Counted from the first letter of the stretch, positions 1 to 7,099 are shown. The stretch: DNA of 8,910 nucleotides from Alistipes sp. (GCA_017391665.1 JAFOXS010000220.1:1-8910); one strand, 5' to 3'. The notes: generated from the sequence alone by a model not told the origin. Translations and numbers: made by a program.

Positions 1-147
1 CTTATGCTGGAGCTGCGTCGCGATCTGCTGCGCAAGGGCGATACGGTCGAGGCACATGATGTGCGTTTTACGGTGCATGCCATGGATGGTCATCGTGTCG
101 ACAAGATCAAAGTTGAGATACTCAATGGCAATACCCAAAATAAATAG
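1..147 (+). CDS. gldE: GldE/CorC-HlyC family membrane protein, C-terminal end only
   Basis: Frame 1 is open from the window edge to a TAG at 145-147 and gives the last 48 residues of a protein whose start lies outside the window. The visible part (for example RKGDTVEAHDVRFTVHAMDG, then RVDKIKVEI) matches the small C-terminal CorC_HlyC transporter-associated domain found after the CBS domains in hemolysin-C/CorC-like membrane proteins. In Bacteroidetes the member placed just before a phosphopantetheinyl transferase gene is usually called GldE, a gliding-motility-associated protein that is also kept in non-gliding gut species. That neighbour is present here and supports the name. The membrane domain and CBS pair cannot be seen, so the symbol rests on a short tail plus context. 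The last 23 bases overlap the next gene in another frame, which suggests one transcript. Confidence 0.72.
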   Translation, partial: LMLELRRDLLRKGDTVEAHDVRFTVHAMDGHRVDKIKVEILNGNTQNK

Positions 148-748
148 CATCCACCCCGCTGAGGATGCCGTGCTGCTTATCTGTGACGAACTGCTGTCGC
201 TGGAGGAGCTGGAGCGCGGTGCCGACGAGGAGGATCTGCGCTCGGTGGAGCAATTTCACTCTGCGGAGCGTCGTCGCGAGCGCCTGATGTGGCGCCGTGT
301 GTTGCGTGAGCACTTCGGGCAGAGCATCTGTGTGGAGTACTCAGAGGATGGAGCCCCCGAAATAAAAAATTTCCCCTATAAACATATCTCCGTATCGCAC
401 TGTCGTGGTGTGGTGGCTGTTGTGGCATCGCAGAGGGTGTGCGGTGTGGACGTGGAGCGCACTGTTCGCAACTTCGAGCGCATAGCATCGCGCTATGTGT
501 CGGAGCGGGAGTGGGTGCTACGGGAGCAGCGTGGCTGCGACAGGCAGATGTTTCTGGCCGCGGTGTGGAGTGCCAAGGAGTGTATGTATAAGTTAGCTCG
601 GCGCTCGGGGCTTGACCTTCGGCGCGACCTAAAGATTGAGGATCTCGATCTAAAGGATGGCACCGTGGTGGGATGCGTTGCCGGTCTCGGGAGCGTAAGG
701 ATGCACATCGAGCAGGGAGATGGCTATCTGGTAGTCTATTCTTATTAA
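125..748 (+). CDS. 4'-phosphopantetheinyl transferase, Sfp/AcpT type
   Basis: This 207-residue enzyme should move 4'-phosphopantetheine from coenzyme A to a serine of an acyl or peptidyl carrier protein in the cytoplasm. The signature motifs are in the right order: ISVSH (88-92), GVDVE (107-111, with Mg-binding D109 and E111) and WSAKECMYK (148-156, with E152 and K156). The length is normal for the Sfp-like group and too long for a simple AcpS. The frame is open further upstream (ATG at 56), but the ATG at 125 is chosen because the 23 extra residues would lie wholly inside the GldE domain in another frame and resemble no known part of the family. With this start the gene overlaps gldE by 23 bases, so translation may be coupled. 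The natural carrier protein cannot be told from the sequence. There is no polyketide or peptide synthetase nearby, so fatty-acid ACP or a flexirubin/aryl-polyene-type carrier protein are both open. Confidence 0.92.
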   Translation: MAIPKINSIHPAEDAVLLICDELLSLEELERGADEEDLRSVEQFHSAERRRERLMWRRVLREHFGQSICVEYSEDGAPEIKNFPYKHISVSHCRGVVAVVASQRVCGVDVERTVRNFERIASRYVSEREWVLREQRGCDRQMFLAAVWSAKECMYKLARRSGLDLRRDLKIEDLDLKDGTVVGCVAGLGSVRMHIEQGDGYLVVYSY

Positions 749-788
749 ATAAGATGGCGAGGGCGCTATAAGATATGATATTTTTTCG

Positions 789-796
789 TACCTTTG
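789..796 (+). promoter_or_regulatory. Bacteroidetes -7 promoter box for the MATE gene
   Basis: TACCTTTG fits the Bacteroidetes primary-sigma -7 consensus TAnnTTTG exactly. No clear TTTG or TTG is seen about 20 bases upstream, so the -33 element is weak or absent. The box ends only seven bases before the ATG at 804, so a start point at the usual distance falls at or within about three bases of the start codon. The mRNA would then be leaderless or nearly so. Confidence 0.6.
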
Positions 797-803
797 CGCC
801 GTT

Positions 804-2189
804 ATGAGTTCGCAAGATTCTCCCTTATCATTAGGAACCGATTCGATATCGAAATTGTTGTTGCGCTATGCGTTGCCGGCCATCATTGCGCAGGTTGCCG
901 CATCGCTCTACAACATTGTCGATAGTATCTTCGTGGGACAGGGTGTAGGCCCTCTGGCCATCACAGGTCTGGCTCTTACGATGCCTATGATGAACCTCTC
1001 GGCGGCCTTTGGCGCTATGGTCGGAGCTGGTTCGGCTGCGCTTACCTCTATCCGCCTGGGTCAGGGCAATAAGGCTGCAGCGGAGAATATCCTGGGTAAC
1101 GTGGTTCTGCTCAACGTGGTGCTGGGCCTGGTTATCATGATCTTCGGACTGGTCTATATCGACGATCTGCTCTTCTTCTTTGGTGCCAGCGAGCAGACTC
1201 TTCCCTATGCGCGCGAGTATATGCGCATCATCCTCTACGGAAATGTCGTAACGCATCTGTTCCATGGTCTGAACAATATGCTCCGCGTGGCAGGCTATCC
1301 CAAGAAGGCGATGACCATCACGTTGATATCCGTTCTGCTGAATGCCGTTCTCGATGCTGTCTTTATCCTCTGGCTTAAGTGGGGTATCGCCGGCTCGGCA
1401 TGGGCTACGGTTCTCTCGCAGTGCGTTTCGTTGGTGCTGCTCTTCGCTCACTTTATGGGTAAGGATAGCTTCCTGCGCTTCCGTCGCGAGGGCTTCCGCT
1501 TCCATTGGGATCTGATCAAGGGCATTACAACCATCGGCATGGCTCCCTTTATGATTCAGTCATGTGCCTGCGTGGTGGTGATTCTGGTAAATACCACGCT
1601 GCAGACCTACGGCGGCGACCTCTCGATAGGCGCCTATGGTATTGCCAACCGCGTAGCTTTCCTCTTTACTATGGTTGTTCTGGGCTTTACGCAGGGTATG
1701 CAGCCCATTGTGGGATATAACTACGGCGCGCGCAAGTACGATCGTGCCCTGAAGGCTATGTGGCAGACCGTTGGATGGTCGGTGGCTACAACGACACTCG
1801 GATTCCTTATTTGCGAGATATTCCCCTATCAGGTTGTCGGCCTCTTTGTGAGCGAGGATGGCTCGGGCGATGCTACGGCTCTTATCGAGGCCTCGGCACG
1901 CGGTCTGAGAACATTGGTGCTGATGTTGCCCATCGTCGGTTTCAATATCGTGGCGGGTAACTTCTTCCAGCATATCGGTAAGCCCAAGCGTGCCATTCTT
2001 CTCTCCGTGGCACGTCAGATGCTCTTCATCGTACCTCTTCTGCTCCTGTTGCCGCCCAAGTATGGCGTCGATGGCGTATGGTACTCTATACCTATTGCAG
2101 ACTTCGTATCTACTGCCTTGGCCAGTGTGCTTCTGGCACTGCAGATCCGTAAGTTGCGCCAGAATCCTTCGTCGGAGGTCAGCATATAA
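804..2189 (+). CDS. MATE family multidrug/cation efflux transporter
   Basis: This 461-residue inner-membrane protein belongs to the multidrug and toxic compound extrusion family, which exports drugs or metabolites in exchange for Na+ or H+. The length is typical, and about twelve hydrophobic segments are spread over two internally similar halves (roughly residues 18-220 and 240-445). Family features include the N-terminal LLLRYALPAIIAQVAASLYN stretch followed by VDSIFVG (39-45), GAGSAALTSIRLGQG (74-88) in the first half, and ANRVAFLFTM (281-290) and GFTQGMQPIVGYNYGA (294-309) in the second. It looks closer to the MepA/DinF-like group than to eukaryotic MATEs. The start at 804 is supported because family members begin about ten residues before the LGT motif, and the next in-frame ATG is at residue 60, inside the domain. 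The substrate cannot be inferred; no regulator is adjacent. It lies on the same strand as the transferase gene but has its own promoter box. Confidence 0.93.
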   Translation: MSSQDSPLSLGTDSISKLLLRYALPAIIAQVAASLYNIVDSIFVGQGVGPLAITGLALTMPMMNLSAAFGAMVGAGSAALTSIRLGQGNKAAAENILGNVVLLNVVLGLVIMIFGLVYIDDLLFFFGASEQTLPYAREYMRIILYGNVVTHLFHGLNNMLRVAGYPKKAMTITLISVLLNAVLDAVFILWLKWGIAGSAWATVLSQCVSLVLLFAHFMGKDSFLRFRREGFRFHWDLIKGITTIGMAPFMIQSCACVVVILVNTTLQTYGGDLSIGAYGIANRVAFLFTMVVLGFTQGMQPIVGYNYGARKYDRALKAMWQTVGWSVATTTLGFLICEIFPYQVVGLFVSEDGSGDATALIEASARGLRTLVLMLPIVGFNIVAGNFFQHIGKPKRAILLSVARQMLFIVPLLLLLPPKYGVDGVWYSIPIADFVSTALASVLLALQIRKLRQNPSSEVSI

Positions 2190-2225
2190 GAGCTTTATCC
2201 TCTTGTTTTTCTACTTTACGGAGCG

Positions 2226-2252
2226 AAAAAAGGCCGCCCCATAGGAGCAGCC
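2226..2252 (-). terminator. Intrinsic terminator of topA
   Basis: Read on the - strand, GGCTGCTCC, loop TAT and GGGGCGGCC form a nine-pair GC-rich stem (2232-2252) with two G-U wobbles, directly followed by six U (2226-2231). It starts about 37 bases after the topA stop codon. On the + strand the two wobbles become C-A mismatches and no U tract follows, so it should act only in the topA direction. Confidence 0.88.
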
Positions 2253-2256
2253 TCTT

Positions 2257-2268
2257 GTCCCGAAGGAC
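2257..2268 (-). other. UUCG-capped hairpin before the topA terminator
   Basis: On the - strand GTCC-TTCG-GGAC forms a four-pair stem capped by a C(UUCG)G tetraloop, known to be unusually stable in RNA. It sits between the topA stop codon and the main terminator stem, four bases from the latter. It may protect the 3' end of the mRNA or help the terminator fold; this role is inferred. Confidence 0.55.
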
Positions 2269-2288
2269 TATCAACTTAATACTTAGTA

Positions 2289-4595
2289 CTATTTTTTCTT
2301 CTTGGGGGTTGAGACAACCTTCAGACACTCCTCGTATGTCATATCGGCAGCCTTCTTGCCTGCGGGCAGGTGGTAGTTCTTGCCCTTGTAGGCGATGTAC
2401 TCGCCATAGCGACCATGCTTGAGCAGCATATCCTTATCCTCGGCGAAGGTCTTGATCGGCGTAGCCGTAGCGGCAGCCGCAGCCTTCTGCTGTGAGATAA
2501 GCTCCACGGCGCGCTCATACTGAATAGTGTAGGGGTCGTCGCTCTTTGTAAGCGAAGCGAACGAGTTGCCGTAGCGAACATAGGGACCGAACTTGCCGAT
2601 GCCGACCATCAGATCCTCACCCTCATACTTACCCAGGTTGCGTGGCAGAGCGAAGAGCTCCAAAGCCTCCTCCAGCGTGATTGACTCGATGAGCTGACCC
2701 TTCTTCAGCGAGGCGAAGCGGTTCTTACCACCCTCCTCAGCCTCGATCTCCACCATGGGACCATAACGACCGATACGAGCCTTGACCATCTTGCCCGATG
2801 CGGGGTCAATGCCGAGCTCGCGTATCTGCGAGTTCTTGTCCGTCTGTGTCTCGATGGCGCGGTCGACCATAGTGTGGAACGGCGAGTAGAAGTGCATGAT
2901 CATCTCGTCCCATGTCATCTCGCCATTGGCGATCTGGTCGAACTCCTTCTCCACCGATGCGGTGAAGTTGTAGTCCATGATCTGCGCAAACTGTGTCTCC
3001 AGGTAATCGTTCACCACCATACCGATGTCGGTGGGAGCCAGACGGTTCTTCTCCTTGCCGAATGATTCGCTGTGCTGCTTCTCGCTGATCTTGCCCGAGG
3101 CAGAGAGTGTGAGCGAGAGGTATGAACGCTTCTGTCCCTCCTTGTTCTGCTTCACCACGTAGCCACGGTTGATGATGGTGGTGATGGTGGGAGCATAGGT
3201 TGAAGGACGACCGATACCCAGCTCCTCCAGACGCTTCACGAGCGATGCCTCATTATAGCGTGCGGGTGCAACGGTGAAACGCTCCGTAGCCACGATCTGG
3301 CCCGATGTCACCTTGTCGCCCACCTGCATCTTCGGCAGGATTGCCTCGCTCTGCTCCGTTGTCTGATCCTCGTCCGTAGACTCGGAGTACAGACGCAGGA
3401 AGCCGTCAAAACGTACCACCTCGCCCGTAGCGGCAAATTGCCACTTTGTGCCATCCATGTCGATTGCCACGGTGGTGCGATCCACCTCGGCAGCAACCAT
3501 CTGTGATGCTACGGTACGCTTCCAGATAAGGTCGTAGAGACGCTTCTCGGCTGTTGTACCCTCGATCTGCTGACGATCTATGTATGACGGGCGGATGGCC
3601 TCGTGAGCCTCCTGTGCGCCCTTGGTCTTGGTCTTGTAGTTGTGTGCGGCAGAGTATTTGTCGCCAAAGAGCGACGAGATCTGCGTCTTGCACTGTGCAA
3701 TAGCCTGTGCCGAGAGGTTCACCGAGTCGGTACGCATGTAGGTGATAAGTCCCTGCTCGTAAAGGTGCTGTGCCACCGACATTGTCTGTGCTACCGACAT
3801 ACCCAGCTTACGACCCGCCTCCTGCTGGAGTGTCGAAGTGGTGAAGGGTGCTGCCGGGTAGCGCTTCGTGGGCTTCTCCTCGGCCTTTGCTACGGTGAAT
3901 GTTGCATTGGTGCAGCTTGCAAGGAATGCCTCAGCCTCGGCCTTGGTCTCAAAGCGCTGTGTAAGCTCCGCCTTGAAGAGTGTATGGTTGTCGTCCGTAG
4001 TGTAGAACTGCGCCACAACACGGAAGTAGGGCGTAGAGTTGAAGGCGATGATCTCGCGCTCGCGCTCAACGATAAGGCGTACGGCAACACTCTGCACACG
4101 GCCTGCCGAGAGCGACGGCTTGATCTTCTTCCACAATACGGGCGAGAGCTCGAAACCTACGATACGATCCAGCACGCGGCGAGCCTGCTGCGCGTTGACC
4201 AGGTTCATGTCGATTGTGCGCGGGTTCTCTATTGCATTTACGATTGCATTCTTGGTAATCTCGTGGAACACAATGCGCTTGGTCTTGTCGATGGGAAGAT
4301 CCAGCACCTCGGCCAGATGCCATGCGATGGCCTCTCCCTCGCGGTCCTCATCGGATGCCAGCCATACGGTCTGCACGCTCTTTGCCAGACGAGACAACTC
4401 GTCCACAACCTTACGCTTGTCGGGCAGCACCTCATAGTCGGGCGAGAAACCCTCCTCGATCTTTACGCCGAGGCCCTTCTTGGCCAGGTCGCGGATGTGA
4501 CCGAAGCTCGATTTTACCACATAATCCTTTCCCAGAAATCGCTCGATGGTCTTTGCCTTTGCCGGAGACTCGACGATAACTAAATTCTCTTGCAT
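2289..4595 (-). CDS. topA: DNA topoisomerase I (type IA)
   Basis: This 768-residue enzyme relaxes negatively supercoiled DNA by cutting and rejoining one strand. The N-terminal Toprim domain (about 1-115) shows E9 in VESPAKAK and the metal-binding DEDRE (D82, D84, E86). The catalytic tyrosine is Y286 in GLITYMRTDS, with R288 beside it. The SAGRVQSVAVRLIVERE (163-179) and IGRPSTYAPTI (461-471) signatures of type IA enzymes are present. The C-terminal third has no Cys4 zinc fingers of the E. coli kind. It carries three topoisomerase C-terminal repeats instead, marked by GRYGPMV (609-615), GKFGPYV (667-673) and GRYGEYI (728-734), with an Ala-rich linker (705-709) before the last one and a basic PKKKK end. 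This layout is usual in Bacteroidetes. The MQENLVIVES start matches the family. It is the last gene of the - strand series, separated from the DUF4270 gene by 72 bases with a hairpin, and ends at a strong terminator. Confidence 0.98.
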   Translation of the reverse strand: MQENLVIVESPAKAKTIERFLGKDYVVKSSFGHIRDLAKKGLGVKIEEGFSPDYEVLPDKRKVVDELSRLAKSVQTVWLASDEDREGEAIAWHLAEVLDLPIDKTKRIVFHEITKNAIVNAIENPRTIDMNLVNAQQARRVLDRIVGFELSPVLWKKIKPSLSAGRVQSVAVRLIVEREREIIAFNSTPYFRVVAQFYTTDDNHTLFKAELTQRFETKAEAEAFLASCTNATFTVAKAEEKPTKRYPAAPFTTSTLQQEAGRKLGMSVAQTMSVAQHLYEQGLITYMRTDSVNLSAQAIAQCKTQISSLFGDKYSAAHNYKTKTKGAQEAHEAIRPSYIDRQQIEGTTAEKRLYDLIWKRTVASQMVAAEVDRTTVAIDMDGTKWQFAATGEVVRFDGFLRLYSESTDEDQTTEQSEAILPKMQVGDKVTSGQIVATERFTVAPARYNEASLVKRLEELGIGRPSTYAPTITTIINRGYVVKQNKEGQKRSYLSLTLSASGKISEKQHSESFGKEKNRLAPTDIGMVVNDYLETQFAQIMDYNFTASVEKEFDQIANGEMTWDEMIMHFYSPFHTMVDRAIETQTDKNSQIRELGIDPASGKMVKARIGRYGPMVEIEAEEGGKNRFASLKKGQLIESITLEEALELFALPRNLGKYEGEDLMVGIGKFGPYVRYGNSFASLTKSDDPYTIQYERAVELISQQKAAAAATATPIKTFAEDKDMLLKHGRYGEYIAYKGKNYHLPAGKKAADMTYEECLKVVSTPKKKK

Positions 4596-4615
4596 TTACA
4601 CTTTATTCTTAAATA

Positions 4616-4650
4616 CGACAAAAACCTATGTGCGTGCCATAGGTTTGTCG
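4616..4650 (-). terminator. Hairpin between the DUF4270 gene and topA, probable terminator
   Basis: The arms CGACAAACCTATG and CATAGGTTTTTGTCG enclose the seven-base loop GCACGCA on the - strand. They make 13 pairs with a two-base bulge; the inner nine pairs (AAACCTATG/CATAGGTTT) are perfect. Counting only the inner CCTATG core, an A run precedes and a U5 run follows, as in a bidirectional intrinsic terminator. The hairpin starts 17 bases after the DUF4270 stop codon. It could equally be a structure in the topA 5' leader. TAGGTTTT at 4621-4628 on the - strand is one base from a -7 box, but no -33 element is seen, so the topA promoter is unresolved. Confidence 0.6.
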
Positions 4651-4667
4651 TCGATCGTTATCTTATT

Positions 4668-6275
4668 CTATTTCACCAACGTATAGGTGAGTTCCAATTC
4701 TATGCTTGCGTTGTTGAGTTCATGATTGCTGCCTTGCAGTATCGATCTCGACAACGTAAACTGATCGTATGCCTCGGGTGCGATGTAAATCGTGCGGGGC
4801 GCGAGCAGTTTCGTCAGATCTACGTTGCCGTTCGCATCGGGCTCCAGAGCCAGCAGTGCATTCATCAACTCCTGAATGTAGGCCGAGATATTCATCTCAT
4901 ACATTGCACGGCTGCGGTTCAGGTAGCCGTTGTAGTGTATCGTAGTACCATTCTTCTCCTGCTCAAACATATAGTCGAGCACGGGAGTGAGCTTCTTGTA
5001 GTCGGTGTAAAGACCCAGACGGGGTACTGCCTTGTTCATAGCATCGGCCAGAGCCAGGGGATCCAGCTTCGCGTAGTCGTAATCCGACTCCTCGAGGTAG
5101 AACTTTAACTGCGCCTGGTTGATAGCCGCAGAGATGTAATCGTCGTCCTCGCTGTTGATGTCGCGCAGCGAGAGCAGGAACTCATCCGTGAAGTAGAGCT
5201 CTGTCACCACACCGCCGCAACCGTCCACATAGGCGATCTGTACCTCGGCACGCTCGTCCAGCGTCTCGTCCATAGGCAGGTTAGCGAGCTGCGTAGTCGA
5301 GTAGTCGTGCTTAACGCTCTGCGCCCACACATTGCCCCAGTCGCCCGAGTAAGTGTTGCGGAATACGTACGATATGTCGAGTGTATCGGTTACGATGTCG
5401 GCATCGGCGCCGGCATTACGTACACGACCAAACAGACGCATGTTTGTGTCGGGGATTGAGAGCGAATATACAGCCGCATCCTCGGGATTATCCTCGGCAG
5501 GCTCAACCCATACACCCTTGAAGGTCTTCAGGAAGAGTGAATCCGATCGATACACCTCCACATTGTTGTTCGCCAGACCATTCTCATCGAGCTTGTCCAT
5601 GCAGAGCAGACGATTGATGAAATCCTTCGTCGCCGGAGTCTCCTTCATGCGGATGTTGACATTGTCGGTGTAGATGTTATTCTCCGGATCGGGGAACGTA
5701 AAGGTGAAGATAGGCTCGGCATCGGCCTTGATGTGGCCACTCTTGCGAGCATCGAATGAGGTGTAGAATACGGTATCGGTAGCATCGTCGGCCACAAGCT
5801 CCTTCTCCAGCCAGTATACATTGAACTTGATGGGCTTGGAGGTATCACCGGCAAAGGTATCCACAAGCAGCTGCATGACCATAGAGTCGTAGATGGGACG
5901 ATAGCCGAAACCGATCGAATCATCGGGCAGGATCATGTGCAGGAACTGACTTACAAAACCCATACGGCGCACGCCGAAACGCTCATCGCGCTCCACGCCG
6001 ATGACAAACTGCTTTACGTCGTTGGATTTCACAGAGTCAGTACGGAACAGACGAGTCTCGAAAATACGGCAGGGAGTCTCCTCCTGCTCTGCCTCACGCA
6101 TCACACCCGCCTTATATGAGCGTGTGCGCATGACCATCTGCTGGTTTGAGGGTGCAAACTCCTCGCCGAGCGTGTAGTCGGCCGTGGTGGTGCAACCCGT
6201 AAAGGTCATTATCATCACGATAATGACTACCGCCGCAGAGGCGCACATACTCTTTATCTTATTGTAACTCTTCAT
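4668..6275 (-). CDS. DUF4270 family lipoprotein of unknown function
   Basis: The 535-residue product has a lipoprotein signal peptide: basic residues K2, K6 and K8, a hydrophobic stretch from about 11 to 26, and a lipobox ending in TFTG before C28. It should be lipid-anchored in the cell envelope. After C28 comes a short TTTADYT stretch and then LGEEFAPSNQQMVMR (36-50), which matches my recollection of how DUF4270 proteins, common in Bacteroidetes, begin; the rest looks rich in beta strands. No acidic run like the known surface-export signal follows the Cys, so periplasmic or surface placement is open. The frame runs open 35 codons further upstream, but that extension lies inside the previous gene and would bury the signal peptide, so the ATG at 6275 is chosen. 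The start overlaps the end of the glycogen-synthase-like gene by 17 bases. The function of DUF4270 is unknown to me; the link to a glucan-synthase fold is only contextual. Confidence 0.88.
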   Translation of the reverse strand: MKSYNKIKSMCASAAVVIIVMIMTFTGCTTTADYTLGEEFAPSNQQMVMRTRSYKAGVMREAEQEETPCRIFETRLFRTDSVKSNDVKQFVIGVERDERFGVRRMGFVSQFLHMILPDDSIGFGYRPIYDSMVMQLLVDTFAGDTSKPIKFNVYWLEKELVADDATDTVFYTSFDARKSGHIKADAEPIFTFTFPDPENNIYTDNVNIRMKETPATKDFINRLLCMDKLDENGLANNNVEVYRSDSLFLKTFKGVWVEPAEDNPEDAAVYSLSIPDTNMRLFGRVRNAGADADIVTDTLDISYVFRNTYSGDWGNVWAQSVKHDYSTTQLANLPMDETLDERAEVQIAYVDGCGGVVTELYFTDEFLLSLRDINSEDDDYISAAINQAQLKFYLEESDYDYAKLDPLALADAMNKAVPRLGLYTDYKKLTPVLDYMFEQEKNGTTIHYNGYLNRSRAMYEMNISAYIQELMNALLALEPDANGNVDLTKLLAPRTIYIAPEAYDQFTLSRSILQGSNHELNNASIELELTYTLVK

Positions 6276-7068
6276 AGAATCGGTTATAATTATCGAACAT
6301 CTCCGCCTGCTCGCACTCCTTGTACTCGAGCATGGGCTTGCCGCTGCAGCGGGCATACTCCACAAGCGAGGGATTGGCATCTGCCGACGCTACAACTACA
6401 GCATCAGCATAATCAATAACGAAACGATAGAGATTTTCGTATGAGGGGGTTGATAATTCCGACAATTTTTCATCTTTCACGCCCTCGTTTGCTATCTTCT
6501 GAGCAAAGTCGGCATTGAAAGGTGTATTGAAACTATCGTCGCAGAGCGAAACAACAACCTTCACGTCGCGGAACAGGGGATCGTCATTGAATACCTGCTT
6601 CAGGTAGATGGGCACAATGGCTGACATCCAACCCATGCAGTGCACGATGTTGGGCGACCAGTTGAGCTTCTTAACGGTCTCCAGCACGCCACGAGCAAAG
6701 AATATTGCGCGCTCGTCGTTATCCTCGAACTCCTCGCCCTCGGCCGATGTGAGCACCGCCTTGCGTGAGAAGAAATCGTCGTTGTCAATAAAGTAGATTT
6801 GAATACGCGCCGACGGGATCGATGCCACCTTGATGATGAGCTGGTGGTCGTTGTCATCGATAATGAGGTTCATGCCCGAGAGGCGGATCACTTCATGCAA
6901 CTGGTTACGTCGCTCGTTGATGCAGCCGTAGCGGGGCATAAACGTACGGATCTCGTTGCCACGCTCCTGCATAGCCTGAACCAGATTACGGCTCAGCGCC
7001 GAGAGTGAAGTCTCGGGCAGATAGGGCATAATCTCCTGACAAACGTATAGTATTTTGCGCGAAGCCAT
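6259..7068 (-). CDS. Glycogen synthase-like protein (GT5 N-terminal half only), probably non-catalytic
   Basis: The 269 residues align by eye with the N-terminal Rossmann half of GT5 glycogen/starch synthases: RKILYVCQEIMPYL (4-17), NEIRTFMPRYG (38-48), PNIVHCMGWMSAIVPIYL (139-156) and DYADAVVVAS (219-228). Two key sites are changed. The KTGGL loop that binds ADP-glucose (Lys15 in E. coli GlgA) reads PETSL at 18-22. The HDWH motif reads MGWM at 145-148. The C-terminal nucleotide-binding GT-B half (about 200 residues) is absent, and the protein ends cleanly at FYEELQ with no frameshift remnant, since the next gene starts in the overlap. Databases commonly name such proteins glycogen synthase. 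From what is seen, making glycogen with ADP-glucose is unlikely; a regulatory or sugar-binding role is inference. The ATG at 7068 lies 23 bases after a good -7 box, and the conserved core begins at once. It is probably co-transcribed and translationally coupled with the DUF4270 gene. Confidence 0.85.
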   Translation of the reverse strand: MASRKILYVCQEIMPYLPETSLSALSRNLVQAMQERGNEIRTFMPRYGCINERRNQLHEVIRLSGMNLIIDDNDHQLIIKVASIPSARIQIYFIDNDDFFSRKAVLTSAEGEEFEDNDERAIFFARGVLETVKKLNWSPNIVHCMGWMSAIVPIYLKQVFNDDPLFRDVKVVVSLCDDSFNTPFNADFAQKIANEGVKDEKLSELSTPSYENLYRFVIDYADAVVVASADANPSLVEYARCSGKPMLEYKECEQAEMFDNYNRFYEELQ

Positions 7069-7091
7069 GATTATTTGATTTTTACAATATG

Positions 7092-7099
7092 CAAAGATA
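7092..7099 (-). promoter_or_regulatory. -7 promoter box for the synthase-like/DUF4270 pair
   Basis: TATCTTTG on the - strand is a perfect match to the Bacteroidetes TAnnTTTG -7 element and is followed by C, as is common. It ends 23 bases before the ATG at 7068, leaving a leader of about 16-20 bases. The nearest TTTGG upstream (7111-7115) is only about 12 bases away, shorter than the usual 19-21 base spacing, so the -33 element is uncertain. The surrounding DNA is strongly AT-rich. Confidence 0.7.

Noticed and set aside
56..124. Upstream extension of the phosphopantetheinyl transferase to an ATG at 56
   Set aside because: The extra 23 residues are read out of frame through the conserved GldE tail and resemble no part of the family; the ATG at 125 gives a normal length.
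740..754. Seven-base inverted repeat TCTTATT/AATAAGA across the transferase stop codon
   Set aside because: Only one base separates the arms, the stem is AT-rich and no U tract follows, so it is a poor terminator; chance in AT-rich DNA is likely.
177..815. - strand open frame (212 codons) opposite the phosphopantetheinyl transferase gene
   Set aside because: Arg/Pro/Ser/Ala-rich low-quality product antisense to a clear enzyme gene, running across the promoter of the MATE gene; a shadow frame.
2175..2215. Possible + strand terminator after the MATE gene (GAGG...CCTC with an inner ATAA/TTAT stem, then a T run)
   Set aside because: The stem is short, with a large one-sided internal loop, and the T run is not directly attached; too weak to call.
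3603..4583. Long + strand open frame (326 codons) opposite topA
   Set aside because: It lies wholly antisense to the well-supported topA gene, its product has no recognisable domain, and its Cys/Leu/Arg-rich composition is that of a shadow frame of a GC-rich gene.
6276..6380. Upstream extension of the DUF4270 protein by 35 residues
   Set aside because: It lies inside the synthase-like gene in another frame, is Ser/Arg/Ala-rich, and would place the lipoprotein signal peptide internally.
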